Shown here: positions 54,381 to 62,848 of the stretch, piece by piece
Numbering within the stretch: the first letter of the stretch is position 1
How the letters are laid out: the number at the start of each line of letters is the position of its first letter
Origin: Chitinophaga dinghuensis
GTDB lineage: Bacteria; Bacteroidota; Bacteroidia; Chitinophagales; Chitinophagaceae
DNA: 64,000 nucleotides
Assembly (NCBI RefSeq): GCF_003259435.1
Contig: NZ_QLMA01000001.1
Span: 310,001 to 374,000, forward strand
Reading direction: 5' to 3'
Made by a program: the position numbers and the translations under genes
The notes under the pieces: model-generated
Database searches by the model: none
Seen by the model: only the letters and a program-made list of their open reading frames with translations
What the model was told of the DNA's origin: nothing

Positions 54381-55175
54381 ATGTTAACCCGGTCATGGAG
54401 GATGCTAGTCCTGCATTTGTTGATTATATTTTTTCAATTGATTTATGGAGACGTAAAGGCCCTTGCTGTTCAGCTTACTGCTTATGGCAGGTTTTGGGGA
54501 GGAGCGGCTTACGGAAGCGGATTTGCAGATGCGCTTGTGGCAGCGGAGAATCCGGCTATACTGGCGGATGCCAGGCATTTCAATGCTGGTATTTTCACAG
54601 AAAGGCGATTTGGCCTGACGGAAGTACCGTTGCATATGGGAGCGCTGATGATTCCTGTAGGAATGGGTGGCATAGGGGTGCAGGTACGTCAGTTTGGGAA
54701 TAGCTATTGGAAGGAGCAGGCGGTGAGTGGCGGTATGGGGCTGCATTTGGGGCATGACCTGGGAATAGGGGCACAGTTAGGATATCATAGTACATCTGTT
54801 TACCAGTATGGGAGTAAAGGAATACCAACGGCAGTATTGGCATTGAGGTGGCGTCTTGGCCCTGCTTGGATGGCTGGCGTGCAGGTAATCCGGGAAGGAG
54901 ATTGGCAATACAGGATAGGAGTGGGCTGGCAGTCGGGTACAGGATTCCTGCTGGCAGCGGAGTGCAGGCAGCAGGAAGGGAAATTAATACCTTTAGTGCA
55001 GGCGATCTATAGAATAATTCCTTTGCTGGCTATGCAATTGGGCGTAAGTGGTTGGCAGCCTGCTCCACAGTGGGTTGTGATGCTGATATTAGGACGACTG
55101 CGGATTGATGGCGGGGCATCAATGCATCCGCAACTGGGCTTCACTCCAACAATAGCGCTGGTATGGGGAAAATAG
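54381..55175 (+). CDS. Predicted outer-membrane beta-barrel protein of unknown function
   Basis: A 264-residue exported protein, family not named. ATG at 54381 gives a signal segment (WRMLVLHLLIIFFQLIYGDVKALA). The mature part opens with RFWGGAAYGSGFADALVAAENPA, which recalls the N-terminal plug region of FadL/PorV-type proteins, then a series of amphipathic strands (GMGGIGVQVRQFG, GLHLGHDLGIGAQLGYHS). It is short for FadL (about 400) and may be a small barrel. The next gene starts 13 bases before its stop, so the two are translationally coupled. The start could also be 54402. Confidence 0.65.
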   Translation: MLTRSWRMLVLHLLIIFFQLIYGDVKALAVQLTAYGRFWGGAAYGSGFADALVAAENPAILADARHFNAGIFTERRFGLTEVPLHMGALMIPVGMGGIGVQVRQFGNSYWKEQAVSGGMGLHLGHDLGIGAQLGYHSTSVYQYGSKGIPTAVLALRWRLGPAWMAGVQVIREGDWQYRIGVGWQSGTGFLLAAECRQQEGKLIPLVQAIYRIIPLLAMQLGVSGWQPAPQWVVMLILGRLRIDGGASMHPQLGFTPTIALVWGK

Positions 55176-57163
55176 TTGGCTTGCTTTGTTTGTTGGCGCT
55201 ATCGCTGCAGGTATGCGCACAGGAAGAATTGCCTGCTAGTATACAGCAGTCTGTCGAAGCAGTAACGGCGGCCACTACTTCGGTAAGTGAAGATGATGAG
55301 CAATGGCAGTTATTACAGCAGCGCATCCATCACCGTATATCATTGAATACCGCAGATGCCGCGCAGTTGACAGCCTTAGGAATACTGCTGCCTAACCAGG
55401 TGGAAAGTCTGTTGCGTTATCGTGCGTTGTTGGGAGACTTTATCAGTATCTATGAATTGCAGGCAGTACCGGGATTTGATGTCGATCTGATAAAGCAACT
55501 GTTGCCTTATATCAGTACAGGGGAGGGTTTTAAGCCACAGTATGGTATTCGTGACAGGTTTTCAAAAGGGGAAAGGAGTTTACTGCTGCGTTATGGCAGA
55601 CAACTGGAGGCATCAAAAGGATATGTATCGGTGAATGGAAAACCACCGGCATATGCTGGCAGTATAGATAAAGTGTTTATTCGTTACCGTTATAACCTCA
55701 CCGGGTATACGAGTTATGGCGTATCTATGGAAAAAGATCCCGGAGAAGCTTTCTTTCGGGGAGCGCAGCGATATGGCTTTGATTTTTACAGCGCCCATCT
55801 GTTTATCAGTAACTACCAGCATGTGAAAGCATTGGCGATAGGCGATTTCTCTGTAAACATGGGCCAGGGGTTGATACAATGGCATAGTCACGCTGCGGGG
55901 AAGAGCGCGATGGTATTGCAGGTAAAGAAAGAAGGAGAGGTAATAAGACCCTATACTTCTGCCGGGGAGTATTATTTTTTTCGGGGAACAGGAGCGACGG
56001 TGCAAGCAGGGAAACTGCAACTGACTGCATTTTGCTCTCTCCGTAAGCTGGATGGAACCGTTCCCGGAACAGATACTATCACTGATACACAAGTGGCTAC
56101 GGCTTTACAATCGGCCGGCTATCACCGTACCTCCACAGAAATAGCGAAGATGAATGCAGTGACACAATTTAGCAGTGGCGCAGCTTTTCGTTATGTAGGG
56201 AACTGGAATGTGGGGGCCAATATCATTTATCATCACCTTTCACCAGGATTGGAGAAGTCTGTGAAACCGTATAACCAGTTTGATTTCAGAGGGAATGGAC
56301 TCATGAACTATAGTCTGGATTATGCGCGCACCTTTGGGAATATGCATTTGTTTGGAGAGCTGGCCCGTGATCAGCAGGGGCATATGGCCTGGTTGCAAGG
56401 CGCATTGATCAGCGTATCCGCGAAAGCCGATCTTTCTATGGTATACAGGAACTATGACAAGGCTTATCAAAGCTTCTACAGTAAGGGGTTTGGAGAGATT
56501 TATAATACACGTAATGAACAAGGCATTTACATGGGTTGTAGTCTAAAGCCTGCCGCTCGCTGGACAGTAAGTGGTTACGTGGATTGGTTCAGGTTTCCCT
56601 GGATACGCTATGGCATCAACTATCCGTCGGGAGGATGGGAATATCTCCTGCAGTTAGGCTGGACATACCGAAAAAATATTATTATCACAGGTAGAGTAGT
56701 GAGTCGGAAAAAAGATGAAGAATTGCTAACGCATATACGTTGTCAGGCGGATATAAACATCAACAGAAAATGTGCGGCCAGCACGCGCCTGGAGTACGCA
56801 GGATTCCGTACTGCGGCTGGTTTGCAGCCAGGATTGTTTTTATACCAGGATGTCAGTTATAAATTTCGAAGGTTGCCTGTGAGTATAGCTATAAGGGGAG
56901 GATTATTTAATACGGGAGGCTATCAGTCACGAATATACGCGTATGAAAGCAGTGTCATGTATGAAAACAGCGTAGGTCAATATTATGGAAACGGGTGGCA
57001 ATACTACCTGAATTTGAAATGGAAACTGGATAAGAAATTAACTTGTTGGGGGAAAATACATCAAGTGATTTATCTTGATAAACAAAAGATTGGGAGTAGT
57101 TATGACATGATTGAAGGCAATAAAAAGACAATGGTGCAAGGCCAGTTAATCTATTCGTTTTAA
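55163..57163 (+). CDS. Helix-hairpin-helix protein with a predicted C-terminal outer-membrane barrel
   Basis: A 666-residue exported protein: signal peptide (LLCLLALSLQVCA), an acidic linker, then a helix-hairpin-helix region (about 52-116, SLNTADAAQLTALGILLPNQVESLLRYR, key residues N-T-A-L-G and the second hairpin VPGFDVDLIKQLLPYI) like ComEA, and a long beta-rich part (about 150-666) with alternating strands and a C-terminal Phe (GQLIYSF) typical of outer-membrane barrels. The HHH part suggests DNA or protein contact at the cell surface. The coupling to the upstream barrel gene suggests a joint role. Function unknown. Confidence 0.7.
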   Translation: MGKIVGLLCLLALSLQVCAQEELPASIQQSVEAVTAATTSVSEDDEQWQLLQQRIHHRISLNTADAAQLTALGILLPNQVESLLRYRALLGDFISIYELQAVPGFDVDLIKQLLPYISTGEGFKPQYGIRDRFSKGERSLLLRYGRQLEASKGYVSVNGKPPAYAGSIDKVFIRYRYNLTGYTSYGVSMEKDPGEAFFRGAQRYGFDFYSAHLFISNYQHVKALAIGDFSVNMGQGLIQWHSHAAGKSAMVLQVKKEGEVIRPYTSAGEYYFFRGTGATVQAGKLQLTAFCSLRKLDGTVPGTDTITDTQVATALQSAGYHRTSTEIAKMNAVTQFSSGAAFRYVGNWNVGANIIYHHLSPGLEKSVKPYNQFDFRGNGLMNYSLDYARTFGNMHLFGELARDQQGHMAWLQGALISVSAKADLSMVYRNYDKAYQSFYSKGFGEIYNTRNEQGIYMGCSLKPAARWTVSGYVDWFRFPWIRYGINYPSGGWEYLLQLGWTYRKNIIITGRVVSRKKDEELLTHIRCQADININRKCAASTRLEYAGFRTAAGLQPGLFLYQDVSYKFRRLPVSIAIRGGLFNTGGYQSRIYAYESSVMYENSVGQYYGNGWQYYLNLKWKLDKKLTCWGKIHQVIYLDKQKIGSSYDMIEGNKKTMVQGQLIYSF

Positions 57164-57264
57164 GTGCTAATTATTAAAATCGCCTTAATTTGCGGTGCTT
57201 AATAAATTGATATGCAGTTGTTTATATTGACAATGTAATATTGGTTAAAATAATGTTAATGGAA

Positions 57265-57298
57265 TTTGCGCATCGATTTATTTTTTTTTCTACCTTGT
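57265..57298 (+). promoter_or_regulatory. Possible promoter of the susC leader region
   Basis: TTTG (57265-57268), a 22-base spacer, TACCTTGT (57291-57298), one base off TAnnTTTG. If real, the susCD transcript has a leader of about 355 bases, which includes the 24-codon frame at 57333. Confidence 0.4.
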
Positions 57299-57303
57299 GC
57301 GTA

Positions 57304-57322
57304 TTCAACCAAAATCTAAATC
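57304..57322 (+). repeat. Leader motif, copy 1
   Basis: Nineteen bases TTCAACCAAAATCTAAATC that recur with one change directly before the susC start (57637-57655). It precedes the small frame at 57333 by 10 bases. Confidence 0.7.
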
Positions 57323-57332
57323 TAAAACGTTA

Positions 57333-57407
57333 ATGAAAGAGGCTCCAATCTTTTTCAGACAACTTAGTAGGTGGGGTGTTAGCCAATTGAAGATGCATTT
57401 GATATAA
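57333..57407 (+). CDS. Possible 24-codon leader peptide or susC start remnant
   Basis: An ATG-to-TAA frame of 24 codons (MKEAPIFFRQLSRWG, then VSQLKMHLI). It is preceded by the same 19-base motif that precedes the susC ATG, at nearly the same spacing (10 bases here, 4 there), which is why it is listed. The peptide is basic then hydrophobic, like the first part of the long SusC N-termini common in Chitinophaga. It may be a regulatory leader peptide or a decayed start of an older susC copy. Low confidence as a gene. Confidence 0.3.
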   Translation: MKEAPIFFRQLSRWGVSQLKMHLI

Positions 57408-57636
57408 CTGGGTTTGTTAGCGTCGCGTTCTGTTAAGCCACGTAATTAGTTGACCGTTTTAATTTGGAATTATTTACCTGTAAGGTTTTTGCTTTTTTGA
57501 CGGATAAATTAGTCTCACAAAAAAATATCATATGCTGACTTTCGATATTAAATGTCTCGCAACGTAACCTGCTTAGAGTTTCTGATTGAAACTATCTGAT
57601 TTTTAGCAATCAAACATATAATTGTTATTTTTTCTT
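57408..57636. other. Unassigned leader between the small frame and susC
   Basis: 229 bases with no credible gene on either strand. No exact TAnnTTTG box was seen; TAATTTG near 57460 is a shortened match. It might be an untranslated leader or carry a regulatory RNA, but I see no clear structure. Confidence 0.35.
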
Positions 57637-57655
57637 TTCAACCAAAATCTGAATC
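57637..57655 (+). repeat. Leader motif, copy 2
   Basis: TTCAACCAAAATCTGAATC, 18 of 19 bases identical to 57304-57322, four bases before the susC start codon. Confidence 0.7.
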
Positions 57656-57659
57656 ATCT

Positions 57660-60600
57660 ATGAAAAAGATGCTACTCTTTTTCGTTGTGTTCCTTGCAAT
57701 GATGAACATGACTACTTATGCCCAGCAGCAACTGGTAGCCGGAAAGGTTACTGGTTCGGATGGAGCACCCCTTCCTCTTGTTACCATTCAAATCAAAGGT
57801 ACTACCAAGGGGACTACTACTGATGCAAATGGTAATTACAAACTCAGTATTGATGGTAATAGTGCCGTACTTATTTTCAGAAGCGTAGGCTATCAGAATA
57901 AGGAAGTAGCCGCTACCGGCGGTTCTGCACTCAACGTAATACTGTTGGCAGATAATAAGAATCTGGAAGAAGTGGTGGTAACAGCGTTGGGTATCAAACG
58001 TGAAAAAAAATCACTGGGATATTCCGTACAGGAAGTGAAAGGTGACCAGTTGATGAACAACAAAGACAACGTTATCTCTGCTATGTCAGGTAAAGTTGCC
58101 GGCGTACAGGTTACCAACTCCACTGGTATGCCAGGTTCCTCTTCCAACATCATTATCCGTGGTAACCAGTCTATCTCCGGTAACAACCAGCCGTTGTTTG
58201 TAATTGATGGTATTCCTATCGATAACAGCGTTAACTCCACTGAAAGCAATCTGCAAGGTGTACAAAACTCCAACCGTGCAATTGACCTCAATCCTGATGA
58301 TATCGCTTCTATGTCTGTATTGAAAGGACCTGCTGCTACTGCATTGTACGGTATCGGCGCTTCCAATGGCGCGATCATTATCACCACTAAAAAAGGTTCC
58401 AATACCGCTGGAAAAATGAATGTTTCTGTAAACTCCTCTGTGACCTGGAGCCAGGTAAATAAACTGCCTGAATTCCAAACAAAATATGCACAAGGTAGTA
58501 ACGGTATGTATATGGGAGCAGATGTTCCTGCTACGCGTTCATGGGGCCCGGATGTAAAAAATCTGACCTACTATAACAATACTTCTGATCCTAACGATCC
58601 TAATAATCCAGGTAATTATCTCTGGAGCTATCTGGGTAACCTCACCTATTTAAATGATGTTACAGATCCTTCCAAACCAGGCAGCACTACTATTGTAGGA
58701 CATAAAGATCCTCATGGTACAGGCGCTCCTGTTAGGGTCTATGATAACGTAAAAGATTTCTTCGTAACAGGTCATACTTATGATAACTCTGTTGCTTTGT
58801 CTGGCGGTAATGATAAAACTTCTTATCGTCTGTCTTTATCCAACCAGAAAAACAATGGTGTTGTTCCACTCAGCACCTTCAATAAAACAACTGTAAGATT
58901 AAGCGCTGACTCTAAAATGACAGATAAACTGTCTTCCAGCGCCACTATCGCTTATATCAATTCCGGTGGTACACGTATCCCTCAGGGTGGTGGCGTTTCC
59001 GGTATTGGTCTGGGTCTGTACCGTACCCCTATCACCTTTGATAATAAAAATGGCGCTACTAGTCCTACCGATCCAAGAGCGTACATCCTGCCTGATGGCC
59101 AGGGCTCTCAGCGCGCCTTCAGTGGCTTCGGCGGCGACGGCGTACACACGCCTGTTTTTGATAACCCTTACTGGTCCATCAACAACGAACAGTTTAAAGA
59201 TGAAGTAAACCGCGTAATGGGATCAGCTACTATCAGCTATGATGCGTTTAAATGGCTGAATATCTCTTACCGTGTAGGTGGCGATATTTACTCCGACAGA
59301 CGCAAACAGCCTTACCCACTGTATTCTGCAATACAACCTACCGGTATGATTATGGAAGACCAGTACCTGAATAGAATACTGAACTCTGATTTATTCCTTA
59401 CTTTCCATAAACAACTGAACAGAGATCTGGACATGACTTTCATGTACGATAATAACCTTTATAGCTTCTATAAAGAGAATATCGCGCCAACAGGTAATAA
59501 CCTTACTTTCCAGAACTTCAATAACCTCTCCAATGCAGTAAATATTCTCGCTTTTGAAGGTGTGTTCAAACAAAGAAGAGCATCCAATATCGGGGATCTG
59601 CGTCTGGCATATAAAGATCAATTATTCCTGCATGCCAGCGGACGCGTGGATAAAAGCTCCACACTGCCAAGAGATAACAACACCTTCTTCTATCCTTCTA
59701 TCGATTTAGGCTGGGTATTCAGTGAACTGAATGCACTGAAAAACAGTAACGTACTCTCTTTCGGTAAAGTACGCGTATCTTATGCGGAAGTAGGTAACGA
59801 TGCTCCTATCTATTACCTGTATCCAAACTATGTAAGCGCATTCTTTGCGGATGGTTTTACCAGTGGTATCACTTTCCCATTTGCCACTGCTAATGGTAAC
59901 ATAGGTGGCTTCATGGCAAATGGTACTACCAGCTCTGGTGGCTCCCGTTTGAACAACCCTAATCTGAAACCGGAAAGAATCAAGCAATTTGAAGCCGGCG
60001 TGGAACTGAAATTCCTCAAAAACCGCATCGGAGTTGATGTTGCTTACTACCGTAAAAAATCTATCGACCAGATTCTCGCAGTACCTGTTTCCAGTACTAC
60101 CGGTTTTGGAAGCATCGTGTTGAATGCGGGTGAAATCACCAACCATGGTGTGGAAGTACAGATAAATGCTACTCCAATCAAAGCACGCAATTTCAGCTGG
60201 GATATCATGATCAACTGGGCAGCCAACCGCAGTCTCGTAGGTGAACTGTATCCTGGTGTAGACCAAGTCGGTCTGGGTGGTTATACCGGCGCTGTTGCCA
60301 GCGCAATGAAAGGTCAGCCTTATGGCGCCATCTTCGGTAACAAATATCTCCGCGATGCACAAGGCAACATGGTGATTGAAGACCGTCCTTCTGAAGGCGC
60401 TGGTAAATACGGTTTCCCTATTCCTGACCTGTCTAAGAGCGTTTCTCTCGGAAGCTTTAACCCTGACTGGATCTCCGGTATCGGAAACACCTTCTCTTAT
60501 AAAAACTTTAGCCTCTATGCCCTGGTCGATATTAAGAAAGGGGGCGTAATGTGGAATGGTACACGTGGTGCACTGGTTACCTACGGACGTGCCAAAGAAA

Positions 60601-61019
60601 CAGAGAACAGAGGATCTACTACTGTCTTCAAAGGCGTAGCAGGTCACCTGGATGATAACGGAAATACCGTATTGGCAGGCAAAAGCAACGATGTTACTGC
60701 AGTACTGGGCCAGGCTTGGTATACTGGTAATGGTGGTGGTTTCGGCCCTGTTGCTGAACCATTCATCGAAGATGCAGGATATGTAAGACTGCGTGAAGTA
60801 AGCCTGTTCTATAAATTCAACCCTAAACTGTTGGGTGCTACCAAATTCATTAAAGGACTGGAAATAGGTTTTGTAGGAAGAAACCTCTGGCTGCATACCA
60901 AATACACTGGTGTAGACCCTGATGGAAGTCTGACTGGTGCTGGTAACGCACAAGGCCTGGATTATTTCACTGCGCCTTCTACAAAGAACTATTCATTACA
61001 GCTGAAATTATCCCTTTAA
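57660..61019 (+). CDS. SusC/RagA family TonB-linked outer-membrane protein
   Basis: A 1119-residue nutrient importer of the SusC type. Order of parts: signal peptide (LLFFVVFLAMMNMTTYA), carboxypeptidase-regulatory-like domain (about 22-100, VAGKVTGSDGAPLPLVTI), TonB-box-like region (EEVVVTALGIKREKKSLGYSV), plug (about 120-235, with VFVIDGIPIDN-type motif FVIDGIPIDNS and MSVLKGPAATALYG), and the barrel to the C-terminus (SLQLKLSL). There is no STN domain, so it is not wired to a FecI/FecR system by that route. It works with the SusD-like lipoprotein directly downstream. The substrate is unknown; no hydrolase, sensor or sigma factor gene is next to it. Confidence 0.96.
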   Translation: MKKMLLFFVVFLAMMNMTTYAQQQLVAGKVTGSDGAPLPLVTIQIKGTTKGTTTDANGNYKLSIDGNSAVLIFRSVGYQNKEVAATGGSALNVILLADNKNLEEVVVTALGIKREKKSLGYSVQEVKGDQLMNNKDNVISAMSGKVAGVQVTNSTGMPGSSSNIIIRGNQSISGNNQPLFVIDGIPIDNSVNSTESNLQGVQNSNRAIDLNPDDIASMSVLKGPAATALYGIGASNGAIIITTKKGSNTAGKMNVSVNSSVTWSQVNKLPEFQTKYAQGSNGMYMGADVPATRSWGPDVKNLTYYNNTSDPNDPNNPGNYLWSYLGNLTYLNDVTDPSKPGSTTIVGHKDPHGTGAPVRVYDNVKDFFVTGHTYDNSVALSGGNDKTSYRLSLSNQKNNGVVPLSTFNKTTVRLSADSKMTDKLSSSATIAYINSGGTRIPQGGGVSGIGLGLYRTPITFDNKNGATSPTDPRAYILPDGQGSQRAFSGFGGDGVHTPVFDNPYWSINNEQFKDEVNRVMGSATISYDAFKWLNISYRVGGDIYSDRRKQPYPLYSAIQPTGMIMEDQYLNRILNSDLFLTFHKQLNRDLDMTFMYDNNLYSFYKENIAPTGNNLTFQNFNNLSNAVNILAFEGVFKQRRASNIGDLRLAYKDQLFLHASGRVDKSSTLPRDNNTFFYPSIDLGWVFSELNALKNSNVLSFGKVRVSYAEVGNDAPIYYLYPNYVSAFFADGFTSGITFPFATANGNIGGFMANGTTSSGGSRLNNPNLKPERIKQFEAGVELKFLKNRIGVDVAYYRKKSIDQILAVPVSSTTGFGSIVLNAGEITNHGVEVQINATPIKARNFSWDIMINWAANRSLVGELYPGVDQVGLGGYTGAVASAMKGQPYGAIFGNKYLRDAQGNMVIEDRPSEGAGKYGFPIPDLSKSVSLGSFNPDWISGIGNTFSYKNFSLYALVDIKKGGVMWNGTRGALVTYGRAKETENRGSTTVFKGVAGHLDDNGNTVLAGKSNDVTAVLGQAWYTGNGGGFGPVAEPFIEDAGYVRLREVSLFYKFNPKLLGATKFIKGLEIGFVGRNLWLHTKYTGVDPDGSLTGAGNAQGLDYFTAPSTKNYSLQLKLSL

Positions 61020-61054
61020 TACCAATAGTCTTTAATTCTTAAAATGTTGATTGT

Positions 61055-62416
61055 ATGAAATTCAGAAATATTATCGCTACAGGGTTATTGGGATGTGCAC
61101 TGTTTACAGGGTTCTCCTGCTCAAAAGCTTTTGTAGATCCTGACATCAACAAAGACCCGAATAACCCGGTGTCTGTGTCTTCATCTGCCTTGCTGCCTTC
61201 TGCGGAAGTGGCTATGGGCTATACTTTCGGAAGTGATTTTTCCCGCTTCGGTAGCATGTTTGCACAACAGATCACTGGTGTGGACAGACAGTTCGAAGCT
61301 TATAACAGCTACATCTTCTCCACGCAGGATTTTGATAACTGCTGGTCGCTTGTTTATTCTTCCATCATGAAGAATCTGCAGCTGATGATTGTAAACTCGC
61401 CAAAAGGAAATGGCGGTTATAATCCATACAGCAGTATCGCTAAAATCCTGATGGCTTATTCTATCACCACTGTTTCTGACTATTGGGGCGATGTTCCTTA
61501 TTCTGAAGCATTCAACGGGTTAGATAAATTACAGCCTAAATACGACAAACAACAGGATATCTACACTGCTGCGCAGAAATTGCTGGCAGATGCCGTTGCT
61601 AACCTGGCCTTACGTCAGGCGCTGCCTGGAACTGTTGAACCAGGAGCAGATGACATCGTATTTGGCGGCGATATCAACAAATGGATGCAACTGGGAAGAG
61701 TACTCCAGGCCCGTTTGTATATCCATGTATCCAAATTCGATAACACTGCCCCTCAGAAAGCACTGGATGCCATTGCAGCCGGTGGTTTCAGCAGTAATGA
61801 TGATAATTTCCAGGTGGCCTTTGGTTCTGCCGCAACATCCAACGCCCCTTACTATCAGTTTGAAACTGGCCGTGGTGGATACCTGGCATATGATATCAGC
61901 TATTGGTCTACTACCTTACAGGCAAACAATGACCCAAGGTATCCAAGACTGATAGATGTTTCCGGCGGTGGTCTGAATAAGAACTACTATTTCAATCCTG
62001 CTGGATCAGTTCCGCTGACTACTTATCCTGAACAGCTGTTCATCCAGGCAGAAGCCTACTGGCGCTTGGGTAACCTGCCACAGGCAGCCATTGCATACCA
62101 GGCTGGTATCGCCGCTTCGATGAAGCAATATGGCGTGGCAGATGCCGATGCGGCTACTTATATCGCTGCAAATGGTACGCTGTCCAATGTTGCTGCCACT
62201 GCATTCACGCAGATCATGACACAAAAATATTTTGCCATGTACCTGAACCCTGAGGTGTTTACCGACTGGCGTAGAACAGGTGTACCTTCGCTTACTCCGA
62301 TTGCCGGTACCCAGATTCCTCGCAGGTTCCTTTATCCACAGCAGGAGCTCAGCTATAATGCACCTAACGTGAATTCCAAATTGGGACTTTACAGCAAAGT
62401 TTGGTGGGATCAATAA
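61055..62416 (+). CDS. SusD/RagB family nutrient-binding outer-membrane lipoprotein
   Basis: A 453-residue surface lipoprotein (lipobox GFSC, Cys22) that acts as a lid for the SusC barrel. It belongs to the SusD-like_2 type rather than classical starch SusD: INKDPNNPVSVSSSALLPSAE near 30-50, the helical FSRFGSMFAQQITGVDRQF, TTVSDYWGDVPYSEAF near 140-155, and the C-terminal EVFTDWRRTGVPSL. This type is often paired with small peptide or oligosaccharide importers. It starts 35 bases after susC and ends at a strong terminator. No enzyme gene follows. Confidence 0.95.
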   Translation: MKFRNIIATGLLGCALFTGFSCSKAFVDPDINKDPNNPVSVSSSALLPSAEVAMGYTFGSDFSRFGSMFAQQITGVDRQFEAYNSYIFSTQDFDNCWSLVYSSIMKNLQLMIVNSPKGNGGYNPYSSIAKILMAYSITTVSDYWGDVPYSEAFNGLDKLQPKYDKQQDIYTAAQKLLADAVANLALRQALPGTVEPGADDIVFGGDINKWMQLGRVLQARLYIHVSKFDNTAPQKALDAIAAGGFSSNDDNFQVAFGSAATSNAPYYQFETGRGGYLAYDISYWSTTLQANNDPRYPRLIDVSGGGLNKNYYFNPAGSVPLTTYPEQLFIQAEAYWRLGNLPQAAIAYQAGIAASMKQYGVADADAATYIAANGTLSNVAATAFTQIMTQKYFAMYLNPEVFTDWRRTGVPSLTPIAGTQIPRRFLYPQQELSYNAPNVNSKLGLYSKVWWDQ

Positions 62417-62435
62417 ACAGATTTTCACTACTGAT

Positions 62436-62468
62436 AAAAAAAGAGGGCCATTTGAGCCCTCTTTTTTT
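62436..62468 (+). terminator. Terminator after the susD-like gene
   Basis: AAAAAAAGAGGGC/GCCCTCTTTTTTT perfect 13-bp stem with a seven-base loop and a T-run, ending the susCD unit. Confidence 0.93.
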
Positions 62469-62494
62469 ATTTTTGTACCGCTAAACTATAAATC

Positions 62495-62809
62495 ATGGAA
62501 AATCAGCAGGAAGAACAACAGCAACTTAATATTGAGTTGAGTGAAGAAATGGCAGAAGGACAATACGCGAATCTCGCTATCATCACCCATTCCAACGCAG
62601 AATTTGTAGTAGATTTTGTAAATGTGATGCCAGGTCTGCCTAAAGCAAAAGTTAAATCCCGAATCATACTCACACCGCAACATGCCAAACGTTTCATGAA
62701 GGCTATGTTGGAGAATATCAAGAAATACGAATCCGTACACGGCACCATTCAGGATCAGGAGCCAGTTTCCCTGCCAATGAACTTTGGCGGTCCTACCGCT
62801 CAAGCATAA
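62495..62809 (+). CDS. DUF3467 family protein
   Basis: A 104-residue cytoplasmic protein of the DUF3467 family, widespread in Bacteroidota. It opens with a Gln/Glu-rich segment (ENQQEEQQQLNIELSEEMAEGQYAN), then beta strands AIITHSNAEFVVDFVNVMPG and KVKSRIILTPQHAKRFMKAML, the family core, and ends PMNFGG. Function unknown; members have been seen near ribosome or envelope genes. A TATTTTG near-match to a -7 box lies 20 bases upstream, within the previous terminator's T-run. Confidence 0.85.
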   Translation: MENQQEEQQQLNIELSEEMAEGQYANLAIITHSNAEFVVDFVNVMPGLPKAKVKSRIILTPQHAKRFMKAMLENIKKYESVHGTIQDQEPVSLPMNFGGPTAQA

Positions 62810-62848
62810 GCCAGTATTGAATTTAGTACGTATCTCAGCTTTCTTGCC

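Noticed and set aside
59706-60953. 415-codon open frame on the minus strand
   Set aside because: Antisense to the susC barrel region, Cys/Ser/Thr-rich translation with no motif or promoter.
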